The position numbers were made by a program, and so were the translations under genes. From an uncultured Spirochaetaceae bacterium (GTDB lineage: Bacteria; Spirochaetota; Spirochaetia; Treponematales; UBA12059): 6,492 nucleotides of DNA. The first letter of the stretch is position 1. Each line of letters opens with the position of its first letter. A model generated the notes under the pieces. The model ran no database searches and had not been told where the DNA came from. It saw nothing but the letters and a program-made list of their open reading frames with translations. Shown here in pieces: positions 1 through 6,237 of this stretch. The stretch covers positions 1-6,492 of the forward strand of contig CALKWG010000132.1 of the NCBI GenBank assembly GCA_938004315.1, in the 5' to 3' direction.

Positions 1-189
1 CTTGACGAACTCGTCCAGCTTGGCCTGGTCGCCCTCATAGAGCGCCGAGGCGAAGGCCGCCCGGAAAAGCCCGGCCCGGGCCAGCTCCATGGTGCCGAGC
101 TTAGCGTAGCGCGCCTTAGCCTTGCCGTCGACGACGGCCTGGTCGCCCTCGTAGCCGATGGTGAACACGAAGTCTTCCCTGCTTATCAC
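1..189 (-). CDS. hypothetical protein, 3' part beyond the window edge
   Basis: Open frame of 63 codons running off the left edge. It starts at GTG (187-189), preceded by a purine-rich AGGGGG ribosome binding site about 7 nt upstream. The visible N-terminus reads ISREDFVFTIGYEGDQAVVD and continues with a lysine/alanine-rich stretch and an alanine-rich helical segment (LARAGLFRAAFASALYEGD). No signal peptide or membrane segment is visible, so a small soluble protein is likely. It starts just after the terminator of the oxidative-stress operon and so is probably a separate transcription unit, although no clear promoter fits in the short gap. I have a faint recollection of similar uncharacterised proteins in spirochaetes but cannot verify it. 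No function is assigned. Confidence 0.75.
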   Translation of the reverse strand, partial: MISREDFVFTIGYEGDQAVVDGKAKARYAKLGTMELARAGLFRAAFASALYEGDQAKLDEFVK

Positions 190-205
190 GGCGGATCCCC
201 CTACG

Positions 206-231
206 AAAAAGCCGGGCCCTTAGGGCCCGGC
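206..231 (-). terminator. rho-independent terminator of the rbr-dfx-rubredoxin operon
   Basis: A perfect 9-bp GC stem, GCCGGGCCC (211-219) with GGGCCCGGC (223-231), encloses a 3-nt loop. On the minus strand it is followed by TTTTT (210 to 206). It lies 45 nt beyond the rubredoxin stop codon, so it ends the operon coming from the right and separates it from the partial gene that starts at 189. Confidence 0.85.
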
Positions 232-248
232 TCGATACTAGCTCGGCG

Positions 249-270
249 CGACGCTTCGGTTCAAGCGTCG
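249..270 (-). other. 3'-UTR hairpin after rubredoxin
   Basis: An 8-bp perfect stem, CGACGCTT (249-256) with AAGCGTCG (263-270), has a 6-nt loop and sits just after the rubredoxin stop codon, upstream of the true terminator. It lacks a T-run on either strand, so it is not a terminator itself. It may protect the mRNA 3' end or act as a pause. Its role is inference. Confidence 0.5.
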
Positions 271-275
271 GGCTA

Positions 276-431
276 TCAGGCGGGGCTGAAGCTGTCCTTG
301 CCGGCGCCGCACATGGGGCAGACCCAATCCTCCGGCAGGGCCTCGAAGGCCGTGCCGGCGGGGATCTTGGCGTCGGGGTCGCCGACGGCCGGGTCGTAGA
401 TGTAACCGCATACGTCGCATACGTACTTCAT
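276..431 (-). CDS. rub: rubredoxin
   Basis: Small electron carrier of 51 aa, the normal length for the family. Both Cys-x-x-Cys knuckles that hold the single Fe(SCys)4 iron are present: C5-x-x-C8 in [14 protein letters not shown] and C38-x-x-C41 in DWVCPMCG. The conserved Tyr/Trp/Pro core residues are also there. The ATG at 429-431 has a strong Shine-Dalgarno GAGGAG (438-443) 6 nt upstream. It is the last gene of the rbr-dfx-rubredoxin operon, 45 nt after dfx and followed by a terminator at 206-231. In anaerobes rubredoxin passes electrons from NAD(P)H oxidoreductases to superoxide reductase and rubrerythrin, so the neighbours fit that cytoplasmic role. The assignment is close to certain. Confidence 0.95.
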   Translation of the reverse strand: MKYVCDVCGYIYDPAVGDPDAKIPAGTAFEALPEDWVCPMCGAGKDSFSPA

Positions 432-476
432 AGAACTCTCCTCGATACGGCGCCTTAACGCCTTCGGTTATGGTGC

Positions 477-857
477 TTAAGCCTCGGCCTTCCACAGGCC
501 GTGCAGATTGCAGTACTCGCGGGCGTAGGCCTTGGCGGCCTTCACCTTGAATTCGGCCTCGGGCTTGTCGCCGGGCTTTAAATGAGCGCGGTGGACCTGG
601 CCATCGGCTACGAGCTCGATCCACTCGATATAGTGCTTCTCCTCCATCGGGTGGGCTACGGCGCCGACGATGACGCGCCAGCCGTCCGCCGTGCGCTCCA
701 GGATGGGTACGTGCTTCTCCTTGGCGGCGTCGACGGTATTCTCCTTAAGGAGCTTCATCGCCTCGCCGCAACAGACGAGCTCGCCGGCCCCGCCGTGGAG
801 GACCTCGACGATATTGCCGCAGAGCTCGCACTTATAAACCTGCAGGGCTTCGGCCAT
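477..857 (-). CDS. dfx: desulfoferrodoxin (superoxide reductase, two-iron class)
   Basis: Cytoplasmic enzyme of 126 aa that reduces superoxide to hydrogen peroxide without releasing O2. The N-terminal desulforedoxin domain (about 1-37) has centre I ligands C10, C13, C29 and C30. The catalytic neelaredoxin domain has centre II ligands H49, H69, H75, H119 and C116 (YCNLHGLW). The lid residues E47 and K48 sit in EKHVPI. Length and spacing follow the Desulfovibrio desulfoferrodoxins almost residue for residue. The ATG at 855-857 lies 9 nt after the rbr stop, and its GGGGGCG ribosome site overlaps that stop codon, so translation may be coupled. Second gene of the operon. The peroxide it makes is the substrate of rubrerythrin encoded just upstream. 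One-iron neelaredoxin is excluded because the Fe(Cys)4 domain is intact. Confidence 0.96.
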   Translation of the reverse strand: MAEALQVYKCELCGNIVEVLHGGAGELVCCGEAMKLLKENTVDAAKEKHVPILERTADGWRVIVGAVAHPMEEKHYIEWIELVADGQVHRAHLKPGDKPEAEFKVKAAKAYAREYCNLHGLWKAEA

Positions 858-866
858 ACCCGCCCC

Positions 867-1442
867 CTACCAGTTCTCGCCCAGGAGCTCGAAGTAAGCC
901 TGCGGATGGGCGCAGGCGGGGCAGGCCTTGGGCGCTTCGGCGGCCTCGTACAAATAACCGCAGTTCAGGCAGCGCCAGACGACCTTGTCCTCGCGCTTAA
1001 ACACCTTGCCGGCTTGGATATTGGCCCGGAGCGCTTCATAGCGCTTGGCGTGCTGTCGCTCGGCGACGGCAATGGCCTCGAACACGGTGGCGATGGCGTC
1101 GAAGCCCTCCTCGCGCGCTATCTTGGCGAAGCCGGGGTACATTTCCTTCCATTCGTAGTTCTCGCCGTTGGCCGCCTCGAGGAGGTTCTCGACGGTGGTA
1201 CCGACGGGGCCGGCGGGGAAGGTGCCGGTGATGGTAATCTCGCCGCCGTCCATGAGCTTAAAGAGGCGCTTGGCGTGCTCTTTCTCCTGGTTCGCGGTTT
1301 CGTCGAAGATGGCGGCGATCTGCATATAGCCCTCGTCGCGCGCCTTGCTCGTGAAGAACGTGTATTTATTCCTCGCCTGCGATTCGCCGGCGAACGCCGC
1401 CATCAGGTTCTTCTCGGTCTGGGTTCCCTTAACGCTCTTCAT
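867..1442 (-). CDS. rbr: rubrerythrin
   Basis: NADH-linked peroxidase of anaerobes, reducing hydrogen peroxide to water through a diiron site with electrons passed via rubredoxin. With the ATG at 1440-1442 the protein is 191 aa, the standard length. The frame is open upstream to 1547, but that N-terminal stretch is unlike rubrerythrin. The chosen ATG has a strong AAGGAG site (1448-1453) 5 nt upstream and begins MKSVKGTQTEKNLMAAF, typical of the family. The ferritin-like four-helix domain (1-145) holds the diiron ligands E20, E53, H56, E94, E97, E128 and H131. The C-terminal rubredoxin-like domain (153-191) has C158/C161 and C174/C177. First gene of the operon, about 100 nt behind the promoter at 1549-1577, with a Fur/PerR-like palindrome over the -35 box. 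Confidence 0.96.
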   Translation of the reverse strand: MKSVKGTQTEKNLMAAFAGESQARNKYTFFTSKARDEGYMQIAAIFDETANQEKEHAKRLFKLMDGGEITITGTFPAGPVGTTVENLLEAANGENYEWKEMYPGFAKIAREEGFDAIATVFEAIAVAERQHAKRYEALRANIQAGKVFKREDKVVWRCLNCGYLYEAAEAPKACPACAHPQAYFELLGENW

Positions 1443-1465
1443 AGCCGCTCCTTCTGGGTTTTTGA

Positions 1466-1485
1466 CCGGCCGGGGAGCCGGCCGG
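1466..1485 (-). other. 5'-UTR hairpin of the rbr transcript
   Basis: A perfect 8-bp stem made of CCGGCCGG (1466-1473 and 1478-1485) with a 4-nt loop, about 24 nt upstream of the rbr start codon. On the minus strand it is followed by TCAAAAA rather than a U-run, so it is not a terminator. It could stabilise the operon mRNA. Each arm is itself a palindrome, so dimer or alternative pairing is possible. Confidence 0.45.
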
Positions 1486-1548
1486 ACGCTCGAAGTCCCC
1501 GGGCCGCGCATGGCGTCGGCGGAGGACTCGGGCTCGGGGATCGCCATC

Positions 1549-1577
1549 AGTATAACCGCCGGCGCCCTTCATTGCAA
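1549..1577 (-). promoter_or_regulatory. sigma-70-type promoter of rbr-dfx-rubredoxin
   Basis: On the minus strand the -35 box is TTGCAA (1572-1577) and the -10 box TATACT (1549-1554), with an exact 17-bp spacer. The expected start of transcription is near 1542, giving an rbr leader of about 100 nt. The -35 box lies inside the palindrome at 1571-1590, so a bound repressor would block RNA polymerase. Confidence 0.7.
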
Positions 1578-1590
1578 ATTATTTGGCAAT
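1571..1590. promoter_or_regulatory. candidate Fur/PerR-family operator
   Basis: ATTGCAAATTATTTGGCAAT is a near-perfect AT-rich palindrome: ATTGCAAAT pairs with ATTTG(G)CAAT around a single T, one inserted G breaking the symmetry. The AT-rich ~9-1-9 form in a GC-rich background resembles boxes bound by Fur-family metalloregulators (Fur, PerR, Mur). It covers the -35 box of the rbr promoter and lies in the gap shared with radC. That a peroxide- or iron-sensing repressor binds here is inferred from the shape and the genes controlled. No regulator gene is in the window. Confidence 0.5.
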
Positions 1591-1610
1591 ACTGCCGACG
1601 GAAATATTCA
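1583..1610 (+). promoter_or_regulatory. possible radC promoter
   Basis: TTGGCA (1583-1588) and TATTCA (1605-1610) are 16 bp apart on the plus strand and would start a transcript about 50 nt before radC. Both boxes are imperfect. The -35 box lies in the palindrome at 1571-1590, so radC might share control with rbr. Weak evidence. Confidence 0.3.
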
Positions 1611-1669
1611 TGCAAGCGGGGGGCTCCGGCAGGTCGTACGAAGGCGATACTAGTTAGGGAGGGATACGC

Positions 1670-2359
1670 ATGAAAGATACGCTCTACGAGCGCAGCGCAA
1701 GCTGGGGGGCCGCCAAGCCGGACATACGGGAACGGCTCGCCGAATCCGGCGTCGGCGCCCTGGCCGATTTCGAACTGGTCGCCGCGGTGCTCGGAAGCGG
1801 CACCCGCGGGACGGAGGTCAGGGAGCTGGCCGCGGGGCTCCTTGGGAACGTGGACTTCAGCGGAGGCGTCCCGAGCCCGGACGAACTCGGCAGGATCCGG
1901 GGCATCGGCAAGGCCAGGGCTTGCATGCTCTCGGCTGCCCTCGAACTCGGCAGGCGATACTACGGCCATAGGAACGCGCGCATCTCGTCGCCGGCCGACG
2001 CCTGGCAGCTGGTAAGGCATTTCGATGACCGAAAGCAGGAACGCTTCCTCTGCGTCATACTCAACGGCGCGAACGAAGTCCTGGACGTACGGCAGGTGAC
2101 GGTCGGGCTCGTGAACCGGACGATCGTGCATCCGCGGGAGGTCTTCGCCGAAGCCGTCGCCAGGCGGGGTTGCGCCGTCATCGCGGCGCATAACCACCCC
2201 TCCGGCCGCCTTGATCCGTCGCCGGAGGATCGCGACATCACCGAAAGGCTCAAGGCGGCCGGGGAGCTATTGGGGATAAGCCTCCTCGACCACCTCATAT
2301 TCTCGCAGGAGTCCTATGTAAGCATGGTCGAGGCCGGCTTGATTCCGCCGCCGCGCTAG
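1670..2359 (+). CDS. radC: RadC family JAB/MPN-domain protein
   Basis: Full-length RadC/UPF0758 protein of 229 aa. The N-terminal UPF0758 region (about 15-100) ends in a helix-hairpin-helix segment (LGRIRGIGKARACMLSAALELGRR region, 73-96), which suggests DNA binding. The C-terminal MPN+/JAMM domain (about 105-226) has the metal-binding signature H174-x-H176 in AAHNHPSG, then S184 and D187 (PSPED). The E124/E125 region may supply the catalytic glutamate. The family was once linked to DNA repair, but its biochemical role is unsettled. The ATG at 1670 follows a GGGAGGGA ribosome site 5-6 nt upstream. It is the only plus-strand gene here, divergent from rbr and convergent with the oxoamine synthase gene (11 nt between the stops). 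Confidence 0.93.
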   Translation: MKDTLYERSASWGAAKPDIRERLAESGVGALADFELVAAVLGSGTRGTEVRELAAGLLGNVDFSGGVPSPDELGRIRGIGKARACMLSAALELGRRYYGHRNARISSPADAWQLVRHFDDRKQERFLCVILNGANEVLDVRQVTVGLVNRTIVHPREVFAEAVARRGCAVIAAHNHPSGRLDPSPEDRDITERLKAAGELLGISLLDHLIFSQESYVSMVEAGLIPPPR

Positions 2360-2370
2360 GCGGCCGAGGC

Positions 2371-3552
2371 CTACTGAATAAGCCCGAACTTGCGCCCCGT
2401 CGTCGCGAAGATATCCAAGGCGCGCTGCAGCTGCTCCTTGGTATGCGTGGCCATATAGCTGGTACGCAGGAGCGCCATACCCTTAGGTACCGCCGGGGAT
2501 ATGACCGGATTCGTGTACAGCCCGGCCTCGAAGAGCTCTTTCCAGAAGGCGAAGCAGGTCATGTCGTCGCCTATGATGACGGGGATGATCGGCGTCTGCG
2601 TCGGCCCGATGTCGAAACCGAGCTTGCGGTAGCCGTCCATCATGAAGTGCGTGTTCTCCCAAAGCCTCTCCACGTGCTCCGGCTCGTTCTCCATGATGTC
2701 CAAGGCCGCCATGGCCGCCATAAGGTTCGGCGCCGGCAAGGAAGCCGAGAAGATGAAGCTGCGGGCGGTATGGCGGATATAGTTGATGACGTCCTTCTGG
2801 CCCGCCACGAAGCCGCCGAGCGAGGCGAAGCTCTTAGAGAAGGTACCCATGGTGATGTCGACCTCGTCCACGAGGCCGAAGTGGACGGCCGTGCCGCGGC
2901 CGCCGCCTAGGATGCCTAAGGAGTGCGCGTCGTCGCAGTAGATACGGGCGCCGTTGCGCTTGCAAATCTCGACGAGCTTAGGCAGGTCGATGATGTCCCC
3001 GCCCATGGAGAAGACGCCGTCGACGACCACGAGCTTACCGGCGCCCTCGGGGGCCTTCTGCAGCATGCGGTCGAGCTGATCCAGGTCGCCGTGCACGAAG
3101 CGCTTCATCTCGCCCAGGCCCAGGCGGCAGGCGTCTACGATGGAGGCGTGGTCGTCCTTGTCCACGTAGACGATGTCGTCGCGGCCGATCAGGGACGAGA
3201 TGGCGCCCAGGTTCGTCTGCATGCCGGTGGAGAAGACGATCGCGTCGTCCTTACCCATGAAGGCGGCCAGGCGGCGCTCGAGCTCCATATGCAGCTTCAA
3301 AGTACCGTTAAGAAAGCGGCTACCGGTGCAAGAGGGGCCGTAGGTACGGAGCGCTTCGATAGCGGCCTCGCGCACCTTAGGATGGGTAGTTAATCCGAGG
3401 TAATTATTCGAGCCGATCATAAGGACGCGGCGGCCGTTAACCGTCACCTCCGTGCCCTCCGTGTTGTCTAGCGGTTGGAAGTACGGATAGACGCCCCTGG
3501 CTATCGCCTGCTTGTCCAGGTCATAATCGAAGCATTTCTTGAAGATGTCCAT
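2371..3552 (-). CDS. alpha-oxoamine synthase, serine palmitoyltransferase/KBL-like (PLP-dependent)
   Basis: PLP enzyme of fold type I, 393 aa, that would condense an amino acid with an acyl-CoA, releasing CO2. Visible signatures: GSNNYLGLT (47-55), SCTGSRFLNGTL (74-85), H135 in DHASIVD that stacks on the PLP ring, D207 and H210 in DDAHS, and Schiff-base K240 in GTFSKSFASLGGF (236-248). The N-terminus (GVYPYFQPL...GTEV) and C-terminus (MATHTKEQLQRA) look to me most like bacterial serine palmitoyltransferases of the Bacteroides type. 2-amino-3-ketobutyrate CoA ligase and 8-amino-7-oxononanoate synthase remain possible, since substrate cannot be read from the fold. An in-frame GTG five codons upstream (3567) falls within the Shine-Dalgarno region. 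The ATG at 3552, with GAGAGGT ahead, is preferred. Apparently monocistronic with its own promoter, and no acyl-carrier or lipid gene is adjacent. Confidence 0.88.
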   Translation of the reverse strand: MDIFKKCFDYDLDKQAIARGVYPYFQPLDNTEGTEVTVNGRRVLMIGSNNYLGLTTHPKVREAAIEALRTYGPSCTGSRFLNGTLKLHMELERRLAAFMGKDDAIVFSTGMQTNLGAISSLIGRDDIVYVDKDDHASIVDACRLGLGEMKRFVHGDLDQLDRMLQKAPEGAGKLVVVDGVFSMGGDIIDLPKLVEICKRNGARIYCDDAHSLGILGGGRGTAVHFGLVDEVDITMGTFSKSFASLGGFVAGQKDVINYIRHTARSFIFSASLPAPNLMAAMAALDIMENEPEHVERLWENTHFMMDGYRKLGFDIGPTQTPIIPVIIGDDMTCFAFWKELFEAGLYTNPVISPAVPKGMALLRTSYMATHTKEQLQRALDIFATTGRKFGLIQ

Positions 3553-3563
3553 AGGATTACCTC

Positions 3564-3581
3564 TCACGCCCCTCGGCGTGA
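3564..3581 (-). promoter_or_regulatory. leader hairpin abutting the oxoamine synthase ribosome site
   Basis: A perfect 7-bp stem (TCACGCC 3564-3570, GGCGTGA 3575-3581) has a 4-nt loop reading GAGG on the minus strand. Its 3' foot ends directly at the GAGAGG Shine-Dalgarno of the downstream gene. It could limit ribosome access or carry a decoy ribosome-like site. The structure is visible, but the regulatory role is inferred. Confidence 0.4.
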
Positions 3582-3692
3582 GCGCGAGCGGGCCGAAGCG
3601 GGCCCCGACGGGCGCCGCGAATAGGCCGCCTTCGCAAACGAATGAGCGAGCCGTTGGAATAATACGCCGTCAATATACGCGCGGCTAGTGAT

Positions 3693-3721
3693 ATAGTACG
3701 GTCTCGGGCCTCGTTCATCAA
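3693..3721 (-). promoter_or_regulatory. promoter of the oxoamine synthase gene
   Basis: On the minus strand TTGATG (3716-3721) and TACTAT (3693-3698) are exactly 17 bp apart. This predicts a start near 3686 and a leader of about 135 nt. It lies just after the ktrA stop, in a gap with no obvious terminator for ktrBA, so read-through from ktrBA is also possible. Confidence 0.5.
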
Positions 3722-3745
3722 GGGGCTCCGGCCATGGCTTATGTT

Positions 3746-4507
3746 CTATACCTTCGTAGGCTTCTCGTCGGGCCGGGCCTCGGCGCGCCGAGACTTCCTC
3801 TGGCCGAAAATCCCCCGGAGCATCTCGCCGAGGGCCGCCTTGCGCGGCGCGACGCGGGCACCGGTAAAGGCGCTAATATGCTCCTCGGTGCCGGCGCAGA
3901 GCATGACGTCGTCAGCTTGGAGCCTATATTTTGGATTGAAATAGACGTATTCGTCGCCGTCTTCCTTCCGGATGGCTACGACGTTGACGCCGCGGCTTTG
4001 GCGGAAATTGGCCTCCACGAGGCTCAGGTCGACGTAGCGCTCGGGGACCTTGATCTCCGCTAGGACGAGGCTCTGGCTGATGGGCATAAAGCTTAAAAGA
4101 TTCCTCGACACGAGCATAGGGACGAGCTTGTCGGCGGCATCCTTGGCCGGATAGACGATGGTCGTAGCGCCCACGATTTTCAAGACTTCGCCTCGTTCCT
4201 CGGAGTCGGCGCGCACGATGATCTTACGGACGCCGAGCTTCTTCAGGGTATTCGTGACCATGATGGCCGCCTCAAGGTGGTCGCCTAAATCGACGACGGC
4301 GACGTCGAGGCCCTGGGGCACGATGCGCTCGAGCGCTTCCTGATTGATCGCGTTGGTCACGTAGGACTTGGCGGCCAGGTCCTTATGCGCCTCGACGACC
4401 GCCTTGTCTTGATCGACGATGAGTATCTGGTCGCTGGCCTCCGATAGCTTCTCCAGCGTCCGTCGGCCGAAGCTACCAAGTCCGATAATGGCGTATTGCT
4501 GATCCAT
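3746..4507 (-). CDS. ktrA: KtrA/TrkA-type potassium uptake regulator (RCK protein)
   Basis: Cytoplasmic gating subunit of the Ktr potassium uptake system, 253 aa. The N-terminal RCK_N Rossmann domain (1-125) has the dinucleotide loop G9-x-G11-x-x-G14 (IIGLGSFG) and the acidic D32 ending beta-2 (LIVDQD), which grips the ribose of a nucleotide such as ATP/ADP or NAD(H). The RCK_C domain (about 135-215) is where c-di-AMP binds in some family members. A basic, proline-containing tail (about 220-253) goes beyond the usual ~220-aa KtrA. The ATG at 4507 lies 9 nt after ktrB. The Shine-Dalgarno TAGGAG includes the ktrB stop codon, indicating translational coupling. A single RCK unit points to KtrA rather than the double-length TrkA of enterobacteria. 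KtrA proteins form an octameric ring under a KtrB dimer. Confidence 0.93.
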   Translation of the reverse strand: MDQQYAIIGLGSFGRRTLEKLSEASDQILIVDQDKAVVEAHKDLAAKSYVTNAINQEALERIVPQGLDVAVVDLGDHLEAAIMVTNTLKKLGVRKIIVRADSEERGEVLKIVGATTIVYPAKDAADKLVPMLVSRNLLSFMPISQSLVLAEIKVPERYVDLSLVEANFRQSRGVNVVAIRKEDGDEYVYFNPKYRLQADDVMLCAGTEEHISAFTGARVAPRKAALGEMLRGIFGQRKSRRAEARPDEKPTKV

Positions 4508-4516
4508 AGGGGGCTC

Positions 4517-5839
4517 CTATCCGAGCATGATCTCTTCGCGCGGGAATTCGGCGAAGCGCTCTATCCTATCGGCGGGCCTCAAGACGGCCATGGCGAAGAG
4601 GCCGACCCTGCCGGCGAACATAGTGACTATAAGCGCCGCTTTGCTCGCGTCCCCGAGCCCTCCGGTCACGCCGAGCGACAGTCCCACCGTGCCGAAGGCT
4701 GAGACGGCTTCGAAGAAGGCCTCTAAGAAGCCTATCGAAGGGCCTTCGAAGACGAGAAGGGACAAGGCGCAGGCGAAGACGAGCGTCGCCGCCTTCACGA
4801 CGATCGAGAACGCCTTCGCAAGGAGCTGCGGCGCCAGGGTTCCGCCCGCGTACACGACGCTCCCGTCGTCCTCCGCCCCTCGGAAGGCCGCCATGAACGC
4901 GGTGAAAACCGTCGTCGTCTTCACGCCGCCGGCCGTGGAGCCCGACGAGCCGCCGGTGAACATCAGAGCGATTATCAGGACCGCCGAAGGCAGTCCGAGG
5001 GTCGCCTGCGGAACCGTATCGAGGCCGGCGGTACGCGGCGTCACCGCTTGAAATAAGGCCGCTAAGATTTTTTCGCCGACCGGCAGGCCCGCGTACGCGC
5101 CGTCGTATTCAAGGAGGTAAAAGGCGGCGAAGGCGACGACGATAAGGGCCGCCGTGGTCCTGAGCACGACGAGGCTATGATAGCTCAAGCGGCGCTTCGC
5201 GCGCATAAAAAACCGGCCTAAATCCCTAAGCACGACGAAGCCGAGGCCGCCCATGACGATCAGGGCGATGAATGCCAGGTTCATCACCCAGTCCGCGCAG
5301 AAACCGTTCAAGCTATCGCTAAACACTGAAAAACCTGCGTTGCAGAAGGCCGATACGGCCAGGAACGCCGCCTTAAATCCATAGCCTTCATATCCCAAGG
5401 CGCGTAGACGGGCGGCTATAGCCAAGCCTCCGATAAGCTCGGCGGCCAGCGTAAGTATGACGATATGCCTGACGATGCGTCGCGGGTTCGCGTCGACCTC
5501 GTCGATGTATAACTCCTGGATCATGCCCCGATTGAGCATGGATACTTTGCGCCGATTGGTCGCCACGAAGATCGTCGCGAAGGTGACGATGCCGAGGCCG
5601 CCGAATTGGATGAGCGCCATGATGACGAACTGACCGAAGCGGCTAAACTGCGCGGTATCGACCACGATAAGCCCGGTGACGCACACGGCGCTCGTCGCGG
5701 TAAAGAGCGCGTCGAGCACGGATAGCCGTGGCTCTCCCTCCCAAGCGGGCGGCAAGGAAAGCAACAATGCCCCGGCGCAGATGATGCCGATAAAATACGA
5801 GAAAATAAGCAGCTTATCGCTAGAGATCCTTCGCCGCAT
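4517..5839 (-). CDS. ktrB: KtrB/TrkH-type potassium uptake channel subunit
   Basis: Inner-membrane K+ translocating subunit of the SKT (Trk/Ktr/HKT) superfamily, 440 aa. Four membrane-pore-membrane repeats are visible, with filter loops TSAVCVTGL (49-57), SAFCNAGF (163-170), TPRTAGL (267-273) and SAFGTVGL (380-387). The filter glycines G56, G169, G272 and G386 are all kept. The small-residue run GGSSGSTAGG (296-305) in the third repeat is the intramembrane gating loop controlled by KtrA. The C-terminus FPREEIMLG is typical of KtrB. An in-frame stop lies just upstream of a GTG at 5854. I prefer the ATG at 5839 (MRRRISSDKLL) because it matches family N-termini, but neither start has a good Shine-Dalgarno. 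First gene of the ktrBA operon. Confidence 0.92.
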   Translation of the reverse strand: MRRRISSDKLLIFSYFIGIICAGALLLSLPPAWEGEPRLSVLDALFTATSAVCVTGLIVVDTAQFSRFGQFVIMALIQFGGLGIVTFATIFVATNRRKVSMLNRGMIQELYIDEVDANPRRIVRHIVILTLAAELIGGLAIAARLRALGYEGYGFKAAFLAVSAFCNAGFSVFSDSLNGFCADWVMNLAFIALIVMGGLGFVVLRDLGRFFMRAKRRLSYHSLVVLRTTAALIVVAFAAFYLLEYDGAYAGLPVGEKILAALFQAVTPRTAGLDTVPQATLGLPSAVLIIALMFTGGSSGSTAGGVKTTTVFTAFMAAFRGAEDDGSVVYAGGTLAPQLLAKAFSIVVKAATLVFACALSLLVFEGPSIGFLEAFFEAVSAFGTVGLSLGVTGGLGDASKAALIVTMFAGRVGLFAMAVLRPADRIERFAEFPREEIMLG

Positions 5840-6000
5840 GCCGCATCGTAGCACCGTTCAAAAGCGCCGCGCAAGTCGCCGCCCGAGCGCCGCGGACGGG
5901 GGAGCAGAAAATTTTTGCAGCCGCACGCTTCAAGCCCGCACGACCATACCTACCTCTCGGCACGCGGCCCAAAGGGACGCATGCCCCCAGCCTAGATCGA
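5840..6000 (-). promoter_or_regulatory. ktrB upstream region with weak promoter candidates
   Basis: No gene is seen here. Two minus-strand promoter candidates stand out. TTGCGC (5869-5874) and TACGAT (5845-5850), 18 bp apart, would start transcription at or within a few bases of the ktrB ATG at 5839, i.e. a leaderless mRNA. TTGAAG (5928-5933) with a poor -10 near 5905-5910 is the alternative. An AT-rich imperfect palindrome, GCAGAAAATTTTTGC (5904-5918), stands out from the GC-rich surroundings and could be an operator. I could not recognise a c-di-AMP (ydaO) riboswitch, which precedes ktr genes in some bacteria. Confidence 0.3.
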
Positions 6001-6237
6001 CTTTTTTTTATTCCCGCGAGGAGATGCAAGGCGCGAGGGGCCCGGCATGGGCGAGCATACTCGTGTGTATGTGAGTCCGTGCCGGGCCCCGAGCAACGCC
6101 GCAGATCCGCAGTCAGCGTTTTTACGTCGTATAAAAACGCTGACATCGCGGATTAGCCCTGCTAATCCGCGAGTCCCGTACGCGCGACCTCCATGTCGCG
6201 ACTGAGAAACCGTCTCGGCCACAGGGCTATATGGTAG
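6001..6237. repeat. structured palindromic element, copy 1
   Basis: Begins with CTTTTTTTTAT (6001-6011). A long hairpin pairs GGGGCCCGGCA (6037-6047) with TGCCGGGCCCC (6080-6090), extended by GGCG/CGCC (6030-6033/6097-6100). Its loop contains the shared block CGAGCATACTC (6052-6062). Then come hairpin A (stem 6113-6124 with TAAAAACGCTGA at 6132-6143), hairpin B (6146-6157 with 6161-6172, 12 bp), hairpin C (CGCGAC 6183-6188, loop CTCCAT, GTCGCG 6195-6200) and a small hairpin D (6202-6218). It runs directly into the T8 tract that opens copy 2. About 20% of it is palindromic arm. No protein-coding signal is seen. It could be a structured RNA, a dispersed repeat or a mobile-element relic. Confidence 0.7.

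Noticed and set aside
582..1673. 363-codon open frame on the plus strand
   Set aside because: It lies antisense to dfx and rbr, whose metal-ligand motifs are unmistakable. Long antisense frames are common at this GC content, and its protein has no recognisable domain.
1547..2197. 216-codon minus-strand frame across radC
   Set aside because: Antisense shadow of radC, with arginine/proline-rich translation and no family features.
2360..2370. Bidirectional terminator between radC and the oxoamine synthase gene
   Set aside because: Only a 4-bp GGCC/GGCC pairing with a 2-nt loop is present, with no T-run.
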